Of a stretch of 38,155 bases of DNA, positions 1 to 9,209 are shown piece after piece (within the stretch, counting starts at the first letter, position 1; each line of letters opens with the position of its first letter). Source of the DNA: Methanobacteriota archaeon (GTDB lineage: Archaea > Thermoplasmatota > Poseidoniia > MGIII > CG-Epi1); assembly GCA_002687355.1 (NCBI GenBank), contig NYZZ01000041.1, positions 1-38,155 of the forward strand. Direction: 5' to 3'. The position numbers and the translations under genes were made by a program. The notes below the pieces were generated by a model that saw nothing but the letters and a program-made list of their open reading frames with translations, was not told the DNA's origin and searched no databases.

Positions 1-20
1 AAGTCAGAACAAGAGCTGAT

Positions 21-1397
21 ATGCGAGATATTAACAAGCACCAGATGTTCGTTGTGTTCACTATAGTTCTTGTTCTTTCAATGACCATTTACAGTAACGC
101 TCATTTCCGGGACCTTTTCTCATATTATGAACACACTGGAGATAAAACGTATGACCCGAATGATGACGGATGGTCTGTGGATTTGGATGCCTCTTTCGAG
201 ATGGTAGATCAATTCGATTTGATGCTGGAAAATATAGATGAGTACGAATACCCGGCGAATAGTGTAATTGTTGTCAATCAGGGGACCATCGTTCGGGAGA
301 GATATTACAATGATTTCAGTTACAGTACGCAATTCAACACTTATTCGGTCACCAAGAGTTTCACTTCAGTATTGGTGGGAATCGCGATAGACCAGGGGAT
401 CATTGACAGCGTTGACGATCCCGTTGTTAGTTTTTTTCCAAACACAATCTTTGATGATGATTCTCCTGAAAAACAGAGCGTTACGATTAAACACATTTTG
501 ACCATGACGTCTGGATTTGACTATGGTGTAGACCCTACGTTTGCGCCTCCAGTAGATGGGTCAATGGCTATGCACGTCCTCAATAGCCCTGTAAATCGTG
601 AACCTGGTACATCATGGGTCTACGACTCGAAAGCACCGTCTATACTCACCAGAATTATTGAGATTCAATCAAATATGTCGTTGATAGATTTTGCGAATGA
701 ATATCTATTCGGCCCTCTGGGAATTCAGGAAGTGGCGTGGGGTACGGATGACTCGGGGCTGGCATACGGCGGCTTTGGGCTGTATCTAACCTCCAGGGAG
801 ATGGCGAAGCTTGGCCAATTATTCCTGCAGGAAGGGGTATGGAATGGCGAACAGATTGTAGCGAAGGAATGGGTTCAGGAATCAACATTGGACCATATGC
901 CGGCCAATGTCCAATTTGTTTATTCAGTAAGGCCTTCAGGAGGGTATGGCTATCTGTGGTGGATCTATGACGGTTTTTACACTGCATCTGGCTTGCACGG
1001 GCAACGGATAATAGTCCATCCTGGTAACGAATATGCTCTGGTCTTCACTTCACTTGACGTGACGCAAGAGGGGGCCGATAACCTTCATGAGTCATTGCTT
1101 GATGGGGATTTCGTAGGTTGGGAAGAGCCTATGACAGATTTTTACAAGAGGTCTGCACCTTACCTGATTTTGCTTCTTCTGTTTTTCGCAACTACCAATT
1201 TCGCTCTTCTAAAGTATGGAATCAACCAAAGGATATCATCTAAGGGCAAAGACCAGGACATTGTCCTGACCTCTTTGGGATTGTCAACCTACCCCGTCTT
1301 TGTGGGTTTCCTGGCAACCCTTTCAATCGTATTCGTAGCGCTAGACCTCTTTTTGCCGGTTCGAGAGGAATCTTGTTCCCAAAATTCCAATGGCTAA
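21..1397 (+). CDS. Serine hydrolase (class C beta-lactamase-like / penicillin-binding family) with C-terminal TM segments; probably continues into 1373..1588 after a frameshift
   Basis: ORF with N-terminal hydrophobic segment, SxxK motif (YSVTKSFTS), YDS motif and C-terminal hydrophobic helices. Confidence 0.8.
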   Translation: MRDINKHQMFVVFTIVLVLSMTIYSNAHFRDLFSYYEHTGDKTYDPNDDGWSVDLDASFEMVDQFDLMLENIDEYEYPANSVIVVNQGTIVRERYYNDFSYSTQFNTYSVTKSFTSVLVGIAIDQGIIDSVDDPVVSFFPNTIFDDDSPEKQSVTIKHILTMTSGFDYGVDPTFAPPVDGSMAMHVLNSPVNREPGTSWVYDSKAPSILTRIIEIQSNMSLIDFANEYLFGPLGIQEVAWGTDDSGLAYGGFGLYLTSREMAKLGQLFLQEGVWNGEQIVAKEWVQESTLDHMPANVQFVYSVRPSGGYGYLWWIYDGFYTASGLHGQRIIVHPGNEYALVFTSLDVTQEGADNLHESLLDGDFVGWEEPMTDFYKRSAPYLILLLLFFATTNFALLKYGINQRISSKGKDQDIVLTSLGLSTYPVFVGFLATLSIVFVALDLFLPVREESCSQNSNG

Positions 1398-1588
1398 CGT
1401 GGATAATGCTGATTATGCTCACTGGTTCAATGGTTGTCTTGGACGGTGCGTGGTTGAAATATAGACATAGTGCAGACCTTGCAGGATTGTCAAAAATTAT
1501 TGTTCCCAAGTCAATTTTCTTTGTAATATTGACCGTGGTTCTGTTCTTCGGTATATATCTGAGGATGGTTGCTGATTTTTCAGCCTAG
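1373..1588 (+). pseudogene. Out-of-frame C-terminal TM tail of the serine hydrolase (frameshift fragment)
   Basis: Overlaps the end of the upstream ORF in the -1 frame, is strongly hydrophobic, and has no convincing start of its own; T5 run at 1350-1354 upstream. Confidence 0.55.
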
Positions 1589-1666
1589 TAAACACCCTTT
1601 TCGTTCCAGACAAAACTTACTATTGTTTTTGTAAATCTTAAAAACAACTGTGGCCTGCGTTGGATA

Positions 1667-2368
1667 ATGACTCTGGAAGGTCTGATAGGCTCCTTGGAGA
1701 ATTTGAACGAATTCAATCTAGAAGGCGTCTATGAAGCTGTTTCAAGATCCACCGTGGGATTCAGGGACCTTGAGAAATGGATAGATTACGACTATCCTGT
1801 CTCTGATTCATATGGTCGAAAGATGGTGCATGATGGTGGTTTTTTCGAAGTGATGATTATGTGCTGGAAACCCGGGGATTATAGCGCCATACACGACCAT
1901 GGGAAAGCTGAGTTTGGCGTGGTCAAGGTTTTTGGAGATGCCGAACACGCCGCATTCAAAATAGTGAATCAGAAACTTATCACCCTCGGGCGTACTATCA
2001 TTGAAGCAGGAACAACGCTGGAAGTGGCTCCAGCATTGATTCATCAAATGGGAAATCCGGGAGATAGTAATTTCTTCAGTTTGCACATCTATGTGAATCA
2101 GACCGCTGAGGGGAACATTACTGGCGGTTCCAGGATTTACGATTATAGCCGAAACGCGATGTTGCGTGTTGACGGGGGAGCTTTTTACCTCCTGCCAGAA
2201 AGCGAGATTAAATCCAGAGAGCCTCTCCCTGAAGCTGATTACAGCACCAGGCAACGGGACTTGAAGGAAGCCGCAAAGCGCGCGAAAGCTATGAAATACG
2301 GGCCGGAGCACAAACGAATCCTGAATGATGTGCCCCCAGTTCTGGTCGAACCTCCATTAATCCAGTAA
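1667..2368 (+). CDS. Cysteine dioxygenase-like cupin protein
   Basis: Cupin metal-binding motif WKPGDYSAIHDHGKAEFGVVKVFGD and later HIYV region. Confidence 0.7.
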   Translation: MTLEGLIGSLENLNEFNLEGVYEAVSRSTVGFRDLEKWIDYDYPVSDSYGRKMVHDGGFFEVMIMCWKPGDYSAIHDHGKAEFGVVKVFGDAEHAAFKIVNQKLITLGRTIIEAGTTLEVAPALIHQMGNPGDSNFFSLHIYVNQTAEGNITGGSRIYDYSRNAMLRVDGGAFYLLPESEIKSREPLPEADYSTRQRDLKEAAKRAKAMKYGPEHKRILNDVPPVLVEPPLIQ

Positions 2369-2373
2369 AGTGG

Positions 2374-2456
2374 CGCCAGGAGAGGGATTTGAACCCCCGT
2401 GGGGAGACCCCAGTGGTTTTCGAGACCACCGCCCTACCGGACTAGGCGATCCTGGC
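2374..2456 (-). tRNA. tRNA-Ser (anticodon CGA)
   Basis: Minus-strand cloverleaf: acceptor GCCAGGA/TCCTGGC, anticodon stem GTGGT-CTCGAAA-ACCAC, long class II variable arm, T-arm GGTTCAAATCC. Confidence 0.93.
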
Positions 2457-2478
2457 GCGTAGTCGCCAGTAAAGGTGG

Positions 2479-2721
2479 ATGATAAGCGTTAAGCCGGAGC
2501 GACAGTGGCTGCATGTGAAGCGGCGCGTGACTGTCGGCGGTGAAGAGCGAGATGTCAAGCTGGCTGCGGGAGCGACCGCGAGCGATCTGATTGATGTGCT
2601 TGAGCTGCATCCGGATGGTGTACTGGTGCTTGCCGAGGGGGAACCACTGCAGCCGGTGGCGCTCACCTCCACGCTGCCAGATGGTGGAATTCGCGTCGTA
2701 CTAGTGGCGTCGGGTGGCTGA
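2479..2721 (+). CDS. Ubiquitin-like small modifier / sulfur carrier (MoaD/ThiS/SAMP family)
   Basis: 80 aa beta-grasp-like sequence ending in diglycine (VVLVASGG). Confidence 0.75.
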   Translation: MISVKPERQWLHVKRRVTVGGEERDVKLAAGATASDLIDVLELHPDGVLVLAEGEPLQPVALTSTLPDGGIRVVLVASGG

Positions 2722-2759
2722 AGGGAAAGATTAAACGCCCGGAAGGACTGCGACAGCGG

Positions 2760-5057
2760 ATGCCCGACAAGGAACAGACGGAGACGGACAAAACGACGGA
2801 TGTACCGAAGGAAGCGGTGCGAGAGCCGGCCGGTACGCCAGAATCCAAAGTAACCGAGGGTGTACAGGATTCATTGCCGGGTCTTGAACCGGGCGAACAT
2901 CCAAGGGAGCGGCGACTACGCCAGGAAGAAGTGCTGGTGCGGGTGCGACGACGCGACCGGGACGAGATTGACTTAGTGGTCGACGCCTTCTGGGTCTTCA
3001 TCGACAAGGTGCGCAATGCGTCGCGCCCCTACCTCGCGCTGGGAGTACTGCTAGTGCTGTTGGGATTGAGCCTGGCAGGCTGGCCGCAGGGGTTCGTAGG
3101 CGAGAGTCAAGGTGGCTACTGGTCGCTGCGCGGCGCCGACCAGTCAAGCTTGGCGCGCTACACTACTGAAGGCGACTATGTTGAGTTTACGCCTGGCGAG
3201 AAGGTGACGGTGGAAGGTGTTATCGACGGGATGGAGTACTACGGTCCACTGGAGACGCTGCCACTACCGCTGCTCGAGCCAGAACCGCAGAGCTCCGAGG
3301 GCGAGGCGCTACGCAATGGCACTTCCGATGTGCTGTTCCCGCCATTGCAACAGATCTTTGCACAGGGCGCGGCGGCGAACTACTCCAACACACTGACGCT
3401 GGAGCGGTACCACTTCCCAGAGTTGGAGGTAGATGGCTTCCTGTTCAATGATGTGATATTCCGCGAGGTGGTGTTCGAGGACGTTACCTTCCGCGGCGGC
3501 TTTTTCATCAACTGCCGCTTCGAGCAGGTTGCGTTCTACAATGTTACGCTGGTAGACACAGTCATCTCGCATGGTGAGTTCGAGGATGTGCTGTTCCAGT
3601 CCAGCTCGCTCGAGCGAGGACGATTGGAGCACAGCGAAATGCGCAGTGTATTGCTGCGTGAGAGCGAGTGGCGAGACTCGGTATTGGTGCAGTCGGAGCT
3701 GCACGGCGTGAAGTGGGACGGCTCGTGGCTAACTAACGTCACGCTGCAGAAAAGCACGATGCGAGCGGTCGTCTTCCAGGAGCTCTCAACTGTGAATGTG
3801 ACGCTGGTCAACTCCCGCGTGGAATATGTCGTTGACGGAGAGGACTTGGACTATACCTATCTGGAATTACGCGGGACGACGCTGCGGTTGCCGGGGGATG
3901 TTGCACTGCGCTACCCGATTGGCGCCTCGATCTATCTGGAGGCGATTGTGGTGGTCGAGGGCAATAGCTCGGGTCAAGTGCAAGACGGAAGCTGGGTGTC
4001 CGGCACCATAACAGGCGAAGGCTTCAGCACGCCGCATACCGAGCACCCTATGACCTTCGAGTACGAGCTTCTCACCTCGCGTGTCTCCGAAATCCAGCCC
4101 ACATTCTGGTGGAGCTTGGGATTCCACATGCTGACTGGGCTAGGGTTATGGGTACTGGTCTTCGCCATTGGGGGCGAGGCGGTGTTACTGGCGCTGCTCA
4201 AGTTCTTTGCCCCCTTCTTTGCAACGCTCGCTGGCTTCCTGGTGATGTTTCTCACCATTCCCACTCGCGACTTCCTACTGGTATCACAGTTGATGTTCCT
4301 CTACTTTGTGCCGCCGTTTGGTAAAGGGACGGTTATCCCACTCGGGATTGCAGCGGGAGTCAACCCTTGGGTGCTGGCGGCTGCGACTGCCTTCGTCGAC
4401 ATCATGGTCGGAATCTTTCTGGCATGGAACTTCGATCTGGCGCGCCGTATTCCCTTCGTCGGCGGCGCCATCCGGCGGGCACAGGCTAAGGGACACGAAA
4501 TCCTGGAGCAGCGTCCCTGGGTAGGGCGCATCGCCTTCGTCGGCATTCTACTGTTCGTGATGTTTCCGTTCCAAGGCTCCGGGTCGGTCGGCGGCACGTT
4601 GTTGGGGCGTGCGATGGGGATGGAGATCTACCCCATCTTAGGAGCAGTGACCATCGGCGGAGTGCTGGGGTCAGTGATTATTGCCGCCTCAGTCGTCTTT
4701 GGACTCGGGCTTGCTGGTAAAATGGGGACCTATGGGCTACTGATTGCACTGCTCTTGGTGATGATTTTGGTGACTATTATCTACATCTTCAGCCACTGGG
4801 ATGAATTGAGCTTGGATGAGTTCCAGGATGTTCTTGGGCTGCACCGTGAGGGCTTTATTGGCGCACAGGTTGGCGCAGCCGCCGACTTTGCTGGCGCAGC
4901 GACGAGCGGTGTCTTCCGCGCTGTCGGCGAGACGGGGCAGGTGATTTCGAAGACCACTGCGACCGTGCTTGATGCATTCATGCCCGAGGGGGGGCCTGGG
5001 GAGGAGGCACCCATCGACGAAACGAAAGACGAAAGCGAGGACGATTTGGAGAATTAA
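2760..5057 (+). CDS. Membrane protein: pentapeptide-like solenoid region fused to a small multidrug-export-like (PF06695-type) TM domain
   Basis: Repeats such as FNDVIFREVVFEDVTFRGGFFINCRFEQVAF; C-terminal multi-TM region with FVPPFGKGTVIPLGIAAGVNPW...FPFQGSGSVGGTLLGR. Confidence 0.65.
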   Translation: MPDKEQTETDKTTDVPKEAVREPAGTPESKVTEGVQDSLPGLEPGEHPRERRLRQEEVLVRVRRRDRDEIDLVVDAFWVFIDKVRNASRPYLALGVLLVLLGLSLAGWPQGFVGESQGGYWSLRGADQSSLARYTTEGDYVEFTPGEKVTVEGVIDGMEYYGPLETLPLPLLEPEPQSSEGEALRNGTSDVLFPPLQQIFAQGAAANYSNTLTLERYHFPELEVDGFLFNDVIFREVVFEDVTFRGGFFINCRFEQVAFYNVTLVDTVISHGEFEDVLFQSSSLERGRLEHSEMRSVLLRESEWRDSVLVQSELHGVKWDGSWLTNVTLQKSTMRAVVFQELSTVNVTLVNSRVEYVVDGEDLDYTYLELRGTTLRLPGDVALRYPIGASIYLEAIVVVEGNSSGQVQDGSWVSGTITGEGFSTPHTEHPMTFEYELLTSRVSEIQPTFWWSLGFHMLTGLGLWVLVFAIGGEAVLLALLKFFAPFFATLAGFLVMFLTIPTRDFLLVSQLMFLYFVPPFGKGTVIPLGIAAGVNPWVLAAATAFVDIMVGIFLAWNFDLARRIPFVGGAIRRAQAKGHEILEQRPWVGRIAFVGILLFVMFPFQGSGSVGGTLLGRAMGMEIYPILGAVTIGGVLGSVIIAASVVFGLGLAGKMGTYGLLIALLLVMILVTIIYIFSHWDELSLDEFQDVLGLHREGFIGAQVGAAADFAGAATSGVFRAVGETGQVISKTTATVLDAFMPEGGPGEEAPIDETKDESEDDLEN

Positions 5058-5058
5058 A

Positions 5059-6009
5059 ATGACGCGTTCGCTGGTCACAGGAGGTGCCGGCTTCATCGGT
5101 TCACACCTAGTAAATGCGCTGGTCGCGCGAGGCGACCAAGTCAGCGTGCTTGACAACCTCTCGTCAGGGAGCCTCGACTTCCTCGCTAGCTCGCATGGTG
5201 CTTTCGAGTTCCACCAGCTAGACCTGCTTGACGATGAGTTTGACGCGCTGCTTGACGGCATTGACATCGTCTGGCACCTCTCAGCTAACCCAGAGGTGCG
5301 CACCGGAATCACCGAGCCGGAGGTGATGTTTCGACAGAATGTCGATGCGACACGTCTTGTGCTCGAGGCGATGGTACGCTGCAATGTACGTGATATCGTC
5401 TTCACCTCGACATCGACCGTCTACGGCGAGGCAAGTGTGGTGCCGACGCCAGAAGATTACGGGCCAATGGAGCCGATTTCCTCCTATGGGCAGAGTAAAC
5501 TCGAGGCGGAGCAGCTCATCGAGCGTTTCTGCAGCGAGGATGGTGGTCGCGCCATCTCGTTCCGCTTTGCTAACTGCGTAGGTCCCCGCAGCAACCACGG
5601 CGTCACTTTCGACTTCTTCCACAAACTGCGCGCCGAACCCAAGGCGCTGGAGATTCTGGGTGATGGCAAGCAGTTCAAGTCATACTTCCACGTAGCCGAC
5701 TGTATTGCAGGGATGCTCGCCGTCTCGCTGGCAGAAGCATGTCCCAATGGCGGCTTCACCGCACTCAATGTCGGCTCGGAGGACGGCATCGACGTCGTGA
5801 CGGTCGCAGACGCGGTTTGCGAGGCGCTCGGTCTCAGTGGGGTGGAGTATGATTTCACTGGCGGCGTCGATGGTGGACGCGGCTGGGAGGGTGACGTGAA
5901 GCGAATGCTACTGGCGGTGGAGCGGCTGCGCGACTGCGGCTGGGTACCACAGTTCGGTAGTCGCGCAGCCATCCTCGATACAGCACGCTGGCTCGACGAA
6001 AACTATTAA
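5059..6009 (+). CDS. NAD-dependent epimerase/dehydratase (UDP-glucose 4-epimerase-like, SDR)
   Basis: Rossmann motif MTRSLVTGGAGFIGSHLV; STSTVYG and SSYGQSKLEAE (YxxxK); ATG at 5059 preferred over the ORF-track start. Confidence 0.88.
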   Translation: MTRSLVTGGAGFIGSHLVNALVARGDQVSVLDNLSSGSLDFLASSHGAFEFHQLDLLDDEFDALLDGIDIVWHLSANPEVRTGITEPEVMFRQNVDATRLVLEAMVRCNVRDIVFTSTSTVYGEASVVPTPEDYGPMEPISSYGQSKLEAEQLIERFCSEDGGRAISFRFANCVGPRSNHGVTFDFFHKLRAEPKALEILGDGKQFKSYFHVADCIAGMLAVSLAEACPNGGFTALNVGSEDGIDVVTVADAVCEALGLSGVEYDFTGGVDGGRGWEGDVKRMLLAVERLRDCGWVPQFGSRAAILDTARWLDENY

Positions 6010-6034
6010 GGTGAAAGACCACAGCCGGCCCGGC

Positions 6035-6112
6035 GCTCCCGTGGTGTAGTCCGGCCCATCATCTCGGCCTCTCGAGCCGAAAACCCGGGTTCAAATCCCG
6101 GCGGGAGCACCA
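6035..6112 (+). tRNA. tRNA-Glu (anticodon CTC), CCA encoded
   Basis: GCTCCCG...CGGGAGC acceptor, anticodon loop CTCTCGA, T-arm GGGTTCAAATCCC, 3' ACCA in genome. Confidence 0.93.
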
Positions 6113-6169
6113 TGCACTTTTGCCGGTTAGCTGCAGCAAACACCTATGTAGCCGCGACCTTCGCGCCGT

Positions 6170-6586
6170 GTGGGTGAGAAGGTACGGCTGAGGCACGTCG
6201 CGGTAGCGGTCGAATCCATTGACGCTGCGCTGCCCCTGTGGAAAGCTCTGGGTCTCGAACTGCGGCATACCGAGGATGTTCCGTCCGAGGGGGTGCGCAC
6301 CGCACACTTAGCAGCCGGAGGGAGCGAGGTGGAACTGCTCGAGCCACTAACTAGAGATACGCCAGTCGGCCGTTTCCTGGAACGGCAGGGGCCGGGGCTA
6401 CACCACATCGCCCTCGAGGTCAGCGACCTTGCAGCGGCATTAGCGCGCTGTGCTGATGCTGGCCTCAGGCCACTGAGTGGTGATGCACGCGACGGTGCTG
6501 AAGGCTCGCGCGTGGCGTTCTTTCACCCACGCGATACCGGTGGGGTGTTGCTCGAACTGGTGGAGCCTGCTCCCAAACCGGTATAA
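6170..6586 (+). CDS. mce: Methylmalonyl-CoA epimerase (VOC/glyoxalase superfamily)
   Basis: RLRHVAVAVESIDAAL..., GPGLHHIALEV, FFHPRDTGGVLLELVEP. Confidence 0.85.
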   Translation: MGEKVRLRHVAVAVESIDAALPLWKALGLELRHTEDVPSEGVRTAHLAAGGSEVELLEPLTRDTPVGRFLERQGPGLHHIALEVSDLAAALARCADAGLRPLSGDARDGAEGSRVAFFHPRDTGGVLLELVEPAPKPV

Positions 6587-6616
6587 TATCGGCGCAGCCT
6601 GCACCGCCGTTCCTGC

Positions 6617-8737
6617 ATGGCTAAGGTAAGGACGTCTCCCTATCGCCAGCCGCCGACTCCCGAGGGGCTGCAAGCCATCGAGGAAGGGACACTGGAGTAC
6701 TTCGACCCAGAGATGTACTCCAACTTCAACACCGAAGTGCTAGAGGAATATCTCGAGGAAAAGACGCGGGCAGAGGGATTCGGTTCGACCACCTGGAAGT
6801 GGGACCAGATTATGCTAGGACTGGTCATCGGAATTCTCTTCGCGGTCATCAACCAATACGTTGGACTCAAGGTCGGAATGATTGTCTCTGGGTCCTGGTA
6901 CGTCGCCTACCTGGCTGCGATGGCACTGCGCTGGACGCCGGGTGAGGTGAACCTTTCTGCCTCCGCCTCGACGGGTGCTTCAATGGTCTGCACCGGCTTT
7001 GTCTTCACCTATCCTGCGATTTACCTGCTCGCCTACTCCTCAAAATATCGAAACCCCGATGGCTCGCACCTCGTTGATGCCTCATTGCTACTGCCTGATT
7101 CGTGGGTGCTAGCCGGTGTAGCGCTCGTAGCTTCAATCCTGGGAGGAATGCTGGGGGTGCTCTACTTCATCATCTTCCGACGGGTCTGGCTGGTTGAGGA
7201 TCCTCTACCACTGCCAGGTTTCGAGGCTAACGTTAAGCTCATGGACATCGCACGGGAGACCTCGACCGGTTCGGTCGAGAGTGCGCGGCACTCCATCTGG
7301 CTAGTTGGAATTTCTACACTTCTGGTAGGTATCTTCACCTTCCTGCGTGACTTCCCCGTTTTCAACACGGGGGGAGTCGACGCGGCAGGCGACCCGGTGC
7401 GCATCTCTGTCCTTGCCAAGGGAGCTCATGAACTGGGAATTGAGCACTATTATGAAGGAGGTTCGACCCTGATGGTGCCTTTTGACTCGGGGATTACAAA
7501 CTACACCTGGTTGGGCTTCGAGTTCACTCCGCTAATGGGAGCTATTGGCTGGTTCATGAAGTTCCGGGTCGCAATGCTGGTGAGCCTCGGGACGTTCTTC
7601 ACTTGGTTCGTCATCACACCGATGGCGTATGTGTTCGACTATCCCTTCTACTATCCAATCGACGGTCTTTACCACGCTGTATCTGCCTATCCTGCAGCAT
7701 CACTCAAATCCTATTCCTATGTCGCGCGCCCAATGGCGATTGGGGCCATTCTGGGTGGTGGTATTACTGCACTGTTGAAAATGGCACCAGTATTTCGAAC
7801 TACTGCGGCGGATGTTATCGCTATCTTTGGAGGTGGTGGCGATGATGTCGCACGGCGTGACTACGTCGATGGAGAGGGGTGGTACGAGTGGCCGGTGACG
7901 CATATCCCGGTCATGCTGCTAGTAACGCTTGTCGGTATCACACTAATCTTCGCGACGGAATTCGGCTTCATCCCCTCATTCATCTTTGCGCTGGTGCTCT
8001 GCCTGACCACTTTCGCGCTAGGCGCCATTGCGGTAAAGGTGATGGGAGAAACCAGTATCGAACCTGTGTCAGGAACCAGCTTCATCGTACTGCTGATGCT
8101 GGTACTGCTCTTCAAGAATCTGCTGGGACTGCCAGCGAGTGACGCTGCACTGCTCTCATTGGTCGGCACCACTGTATTCGGCGGTGCTATCTCAATGTCG
8201 GGAACTGTGATTGGTGACTACAAAGCTGCACTCTATGTCGGCAACCGTCCAATGCACATCATGAAGACCGAACTTGTCGGTATCATTCCTGGTACGATTG
8301 TATCGGCGCTTTTTGCCGGCATCCTGTCCTTGGCACTAGCACGAGGTGAATTGGTGCTCTATGCGCCTCAGGCTAACGCTTTCGCTGCCTTTGCGCAAAT
8401 TATGCTTGGTGGTGAAACTCCATGGCTGCTTCTGGCGCTTGGATTTGGAATTGGCATCTTCATGGAGCTGCTAACTGGGATGGGGACTGCCTTTGGCCTC
8501 GGGATGTATCTGCCAATGGTTGTGACGCTGCCAATGGTTGTTGGCGGGGCACTGCGCGACTTGTGGGAGATGAAAATTCTCGAGCCAGCTGTCGAGCGCG
8601 AAGGGCTTGGCGAGAAAGGACGCACGCTGAAACTGCTCAACACCTATATGATTGCGACCGGACTTATTGTAGGTGAGGCGCTGATGGGGACGGTGCTCGC
8701 TATCTACTACGTGCTGCCGCTGTTGGGCGGGGGCTAA
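6617..8737 (+). CDS. OPT-family oligopeptide transporter
   Basis: 706 aa polytopic protein with OPT-like segments (VGLKVGMIVSGSWYVAYLA, GTGMAFGLGMYLP-like). Confidence 0.75.
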   Translation: MAKVRTSPYRQPPTPEGLQAIEEGTLEYFDPEMYSNFNTEVLEEYLEEKTRAEGFGSTTWKWDQIMLGLVIGILFAVINQYVGLKVGMIVSGSWYVAYLAAMALRWTPGEVNLSASASTGASMVCTGFVFTYPAIYLLAYSSKYRNPDGSHLVDASLLLPDSWVLAGVALVASILGGMLGVLYFIIFRRVWLVEDPLPLPGFEANVKLMDIARETSTGSVESARHSIWLVGISTLLVGIFTFLRDFPVFNTGGVDAAGDPVRISVLAKGAHELGIEHYYEGGSTLMVPFDSGITNYTWLGFEFTPLMGAIGWFMKFRVAMLVSLGTFFTWFVITPMAYVFDYPFYYPIDGLYHAVSAYPAASLKSYSYVARPMAIGAILGGGITALLKMAPVFRTTAADVIAIFGGGGDDVARRDYVDGEGWYEWPVTHIPVMLLVTLVGITLIFATEFGFIPSFIFALVLCLTTFALGAIAVKVMGETSIEPVSGTSFIVLLMLVLLFKNLLGLPASDAALLSLVGTTVFGGAISMSGTVIGDYKAALYVGNRPMHIMKTELVGIIPGTIVSALFAGILSLALARGELVLYAPQANAFAAFAQIMLGGETPWLLLALGFGIGIFMELLTGMGTAFGLGMYLPMVVTLPMVVGGALRDLWEMKILEPAVEREGLGEKGRTLKLLNTYMIATGLIVGEALMGTVLAIYYVLPLLGGG

Positions 8738-8738
8738 C

Positions 8739-8750
8739 CTCTTATAAGAG
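8739..8750 (+). promoter_or_regulatory. Putative TATA element within perfect palindrome CTCTTATAAGAG
   Basis: 12-bp perfect palindrome, about 30 nt upstream of the ATG at 8780. Confidence 0.5.
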
Positions 8751-8779
8751 CCAGTCTTCGAGCCGCTCCGGGGCAGGAT

Positions 8780-9205
8780 ATGGCGAAGGAAGAATACGAG
8801 ACACCGCTTATTGACGCCTACAACCGCACCCACCTAGACGTGCTGCACGAAGACGGCACCTGGTACCATCGCTACCTGCCAGAAGGAGTGTTCTTGGAAG
8901 ATTTAGGACCTGTTGTTGAGGAAGAACTGATTCAAACCTATAACCAGTGTGAACAGGATGCGGAAACCCATTTCGAACAGAGTGTGCGCGAAAAGTTTGC
9001 CGATATCTTTGCCCGGGCCAATCCCATCGATCTGCGTGGCTTGCTGCCGAAAAAACCGCCAGTCGAGTGGGCTACCCTGCCGGTCGAGGCGCAGCGACAA
9101 CTGCAAGTCATCCATGACGAGGCGCATCAAGAAGGCATTACCGAGAGAACATTGAAAAAGCGTGTCCGCCAATACCTAGTCGACCAGTACCTGACAGAGG
9201 AGTGA
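8780..9205 (+). CDS. Conserved-looking hypothetical protein (141 aa), first gene of KaiC-like cluster
   Basis: Complete ORF 4 nt upstream of the first KaiC-like gene, same strand; no family recognised. Confidence 0.7.
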   Translation: MAKEEYETPLIDAYNRTHLDVLHEDGTWYHRYLPEGVFLEDLGPVVEEELIQTYNQCEQDAETHFEQSVREKFADIFARANPIDLRGLLPKKPPVEWATLPVEAQRQLQVIHDEAHQEGITERTLKKRVRQYLVDQYLTEE

Positions 9206-9209
9206 AAAC

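Noticed and set aside
4969-5058. Upstream extension of the epimerase ORF
   Set aside because: Lies within the end of the exporter gene; the Rossmann fold begins at ATG 5059.
4737-5405. 222-aa minus-strand ORF
   Set aside because: Antisense to the exporter and epimerase genes; low-complexity Ser/Arg composition.
5484-5972. 162-aa minus-strand ORF
   Set aside because: Antisense shadow of the epimerase gene.
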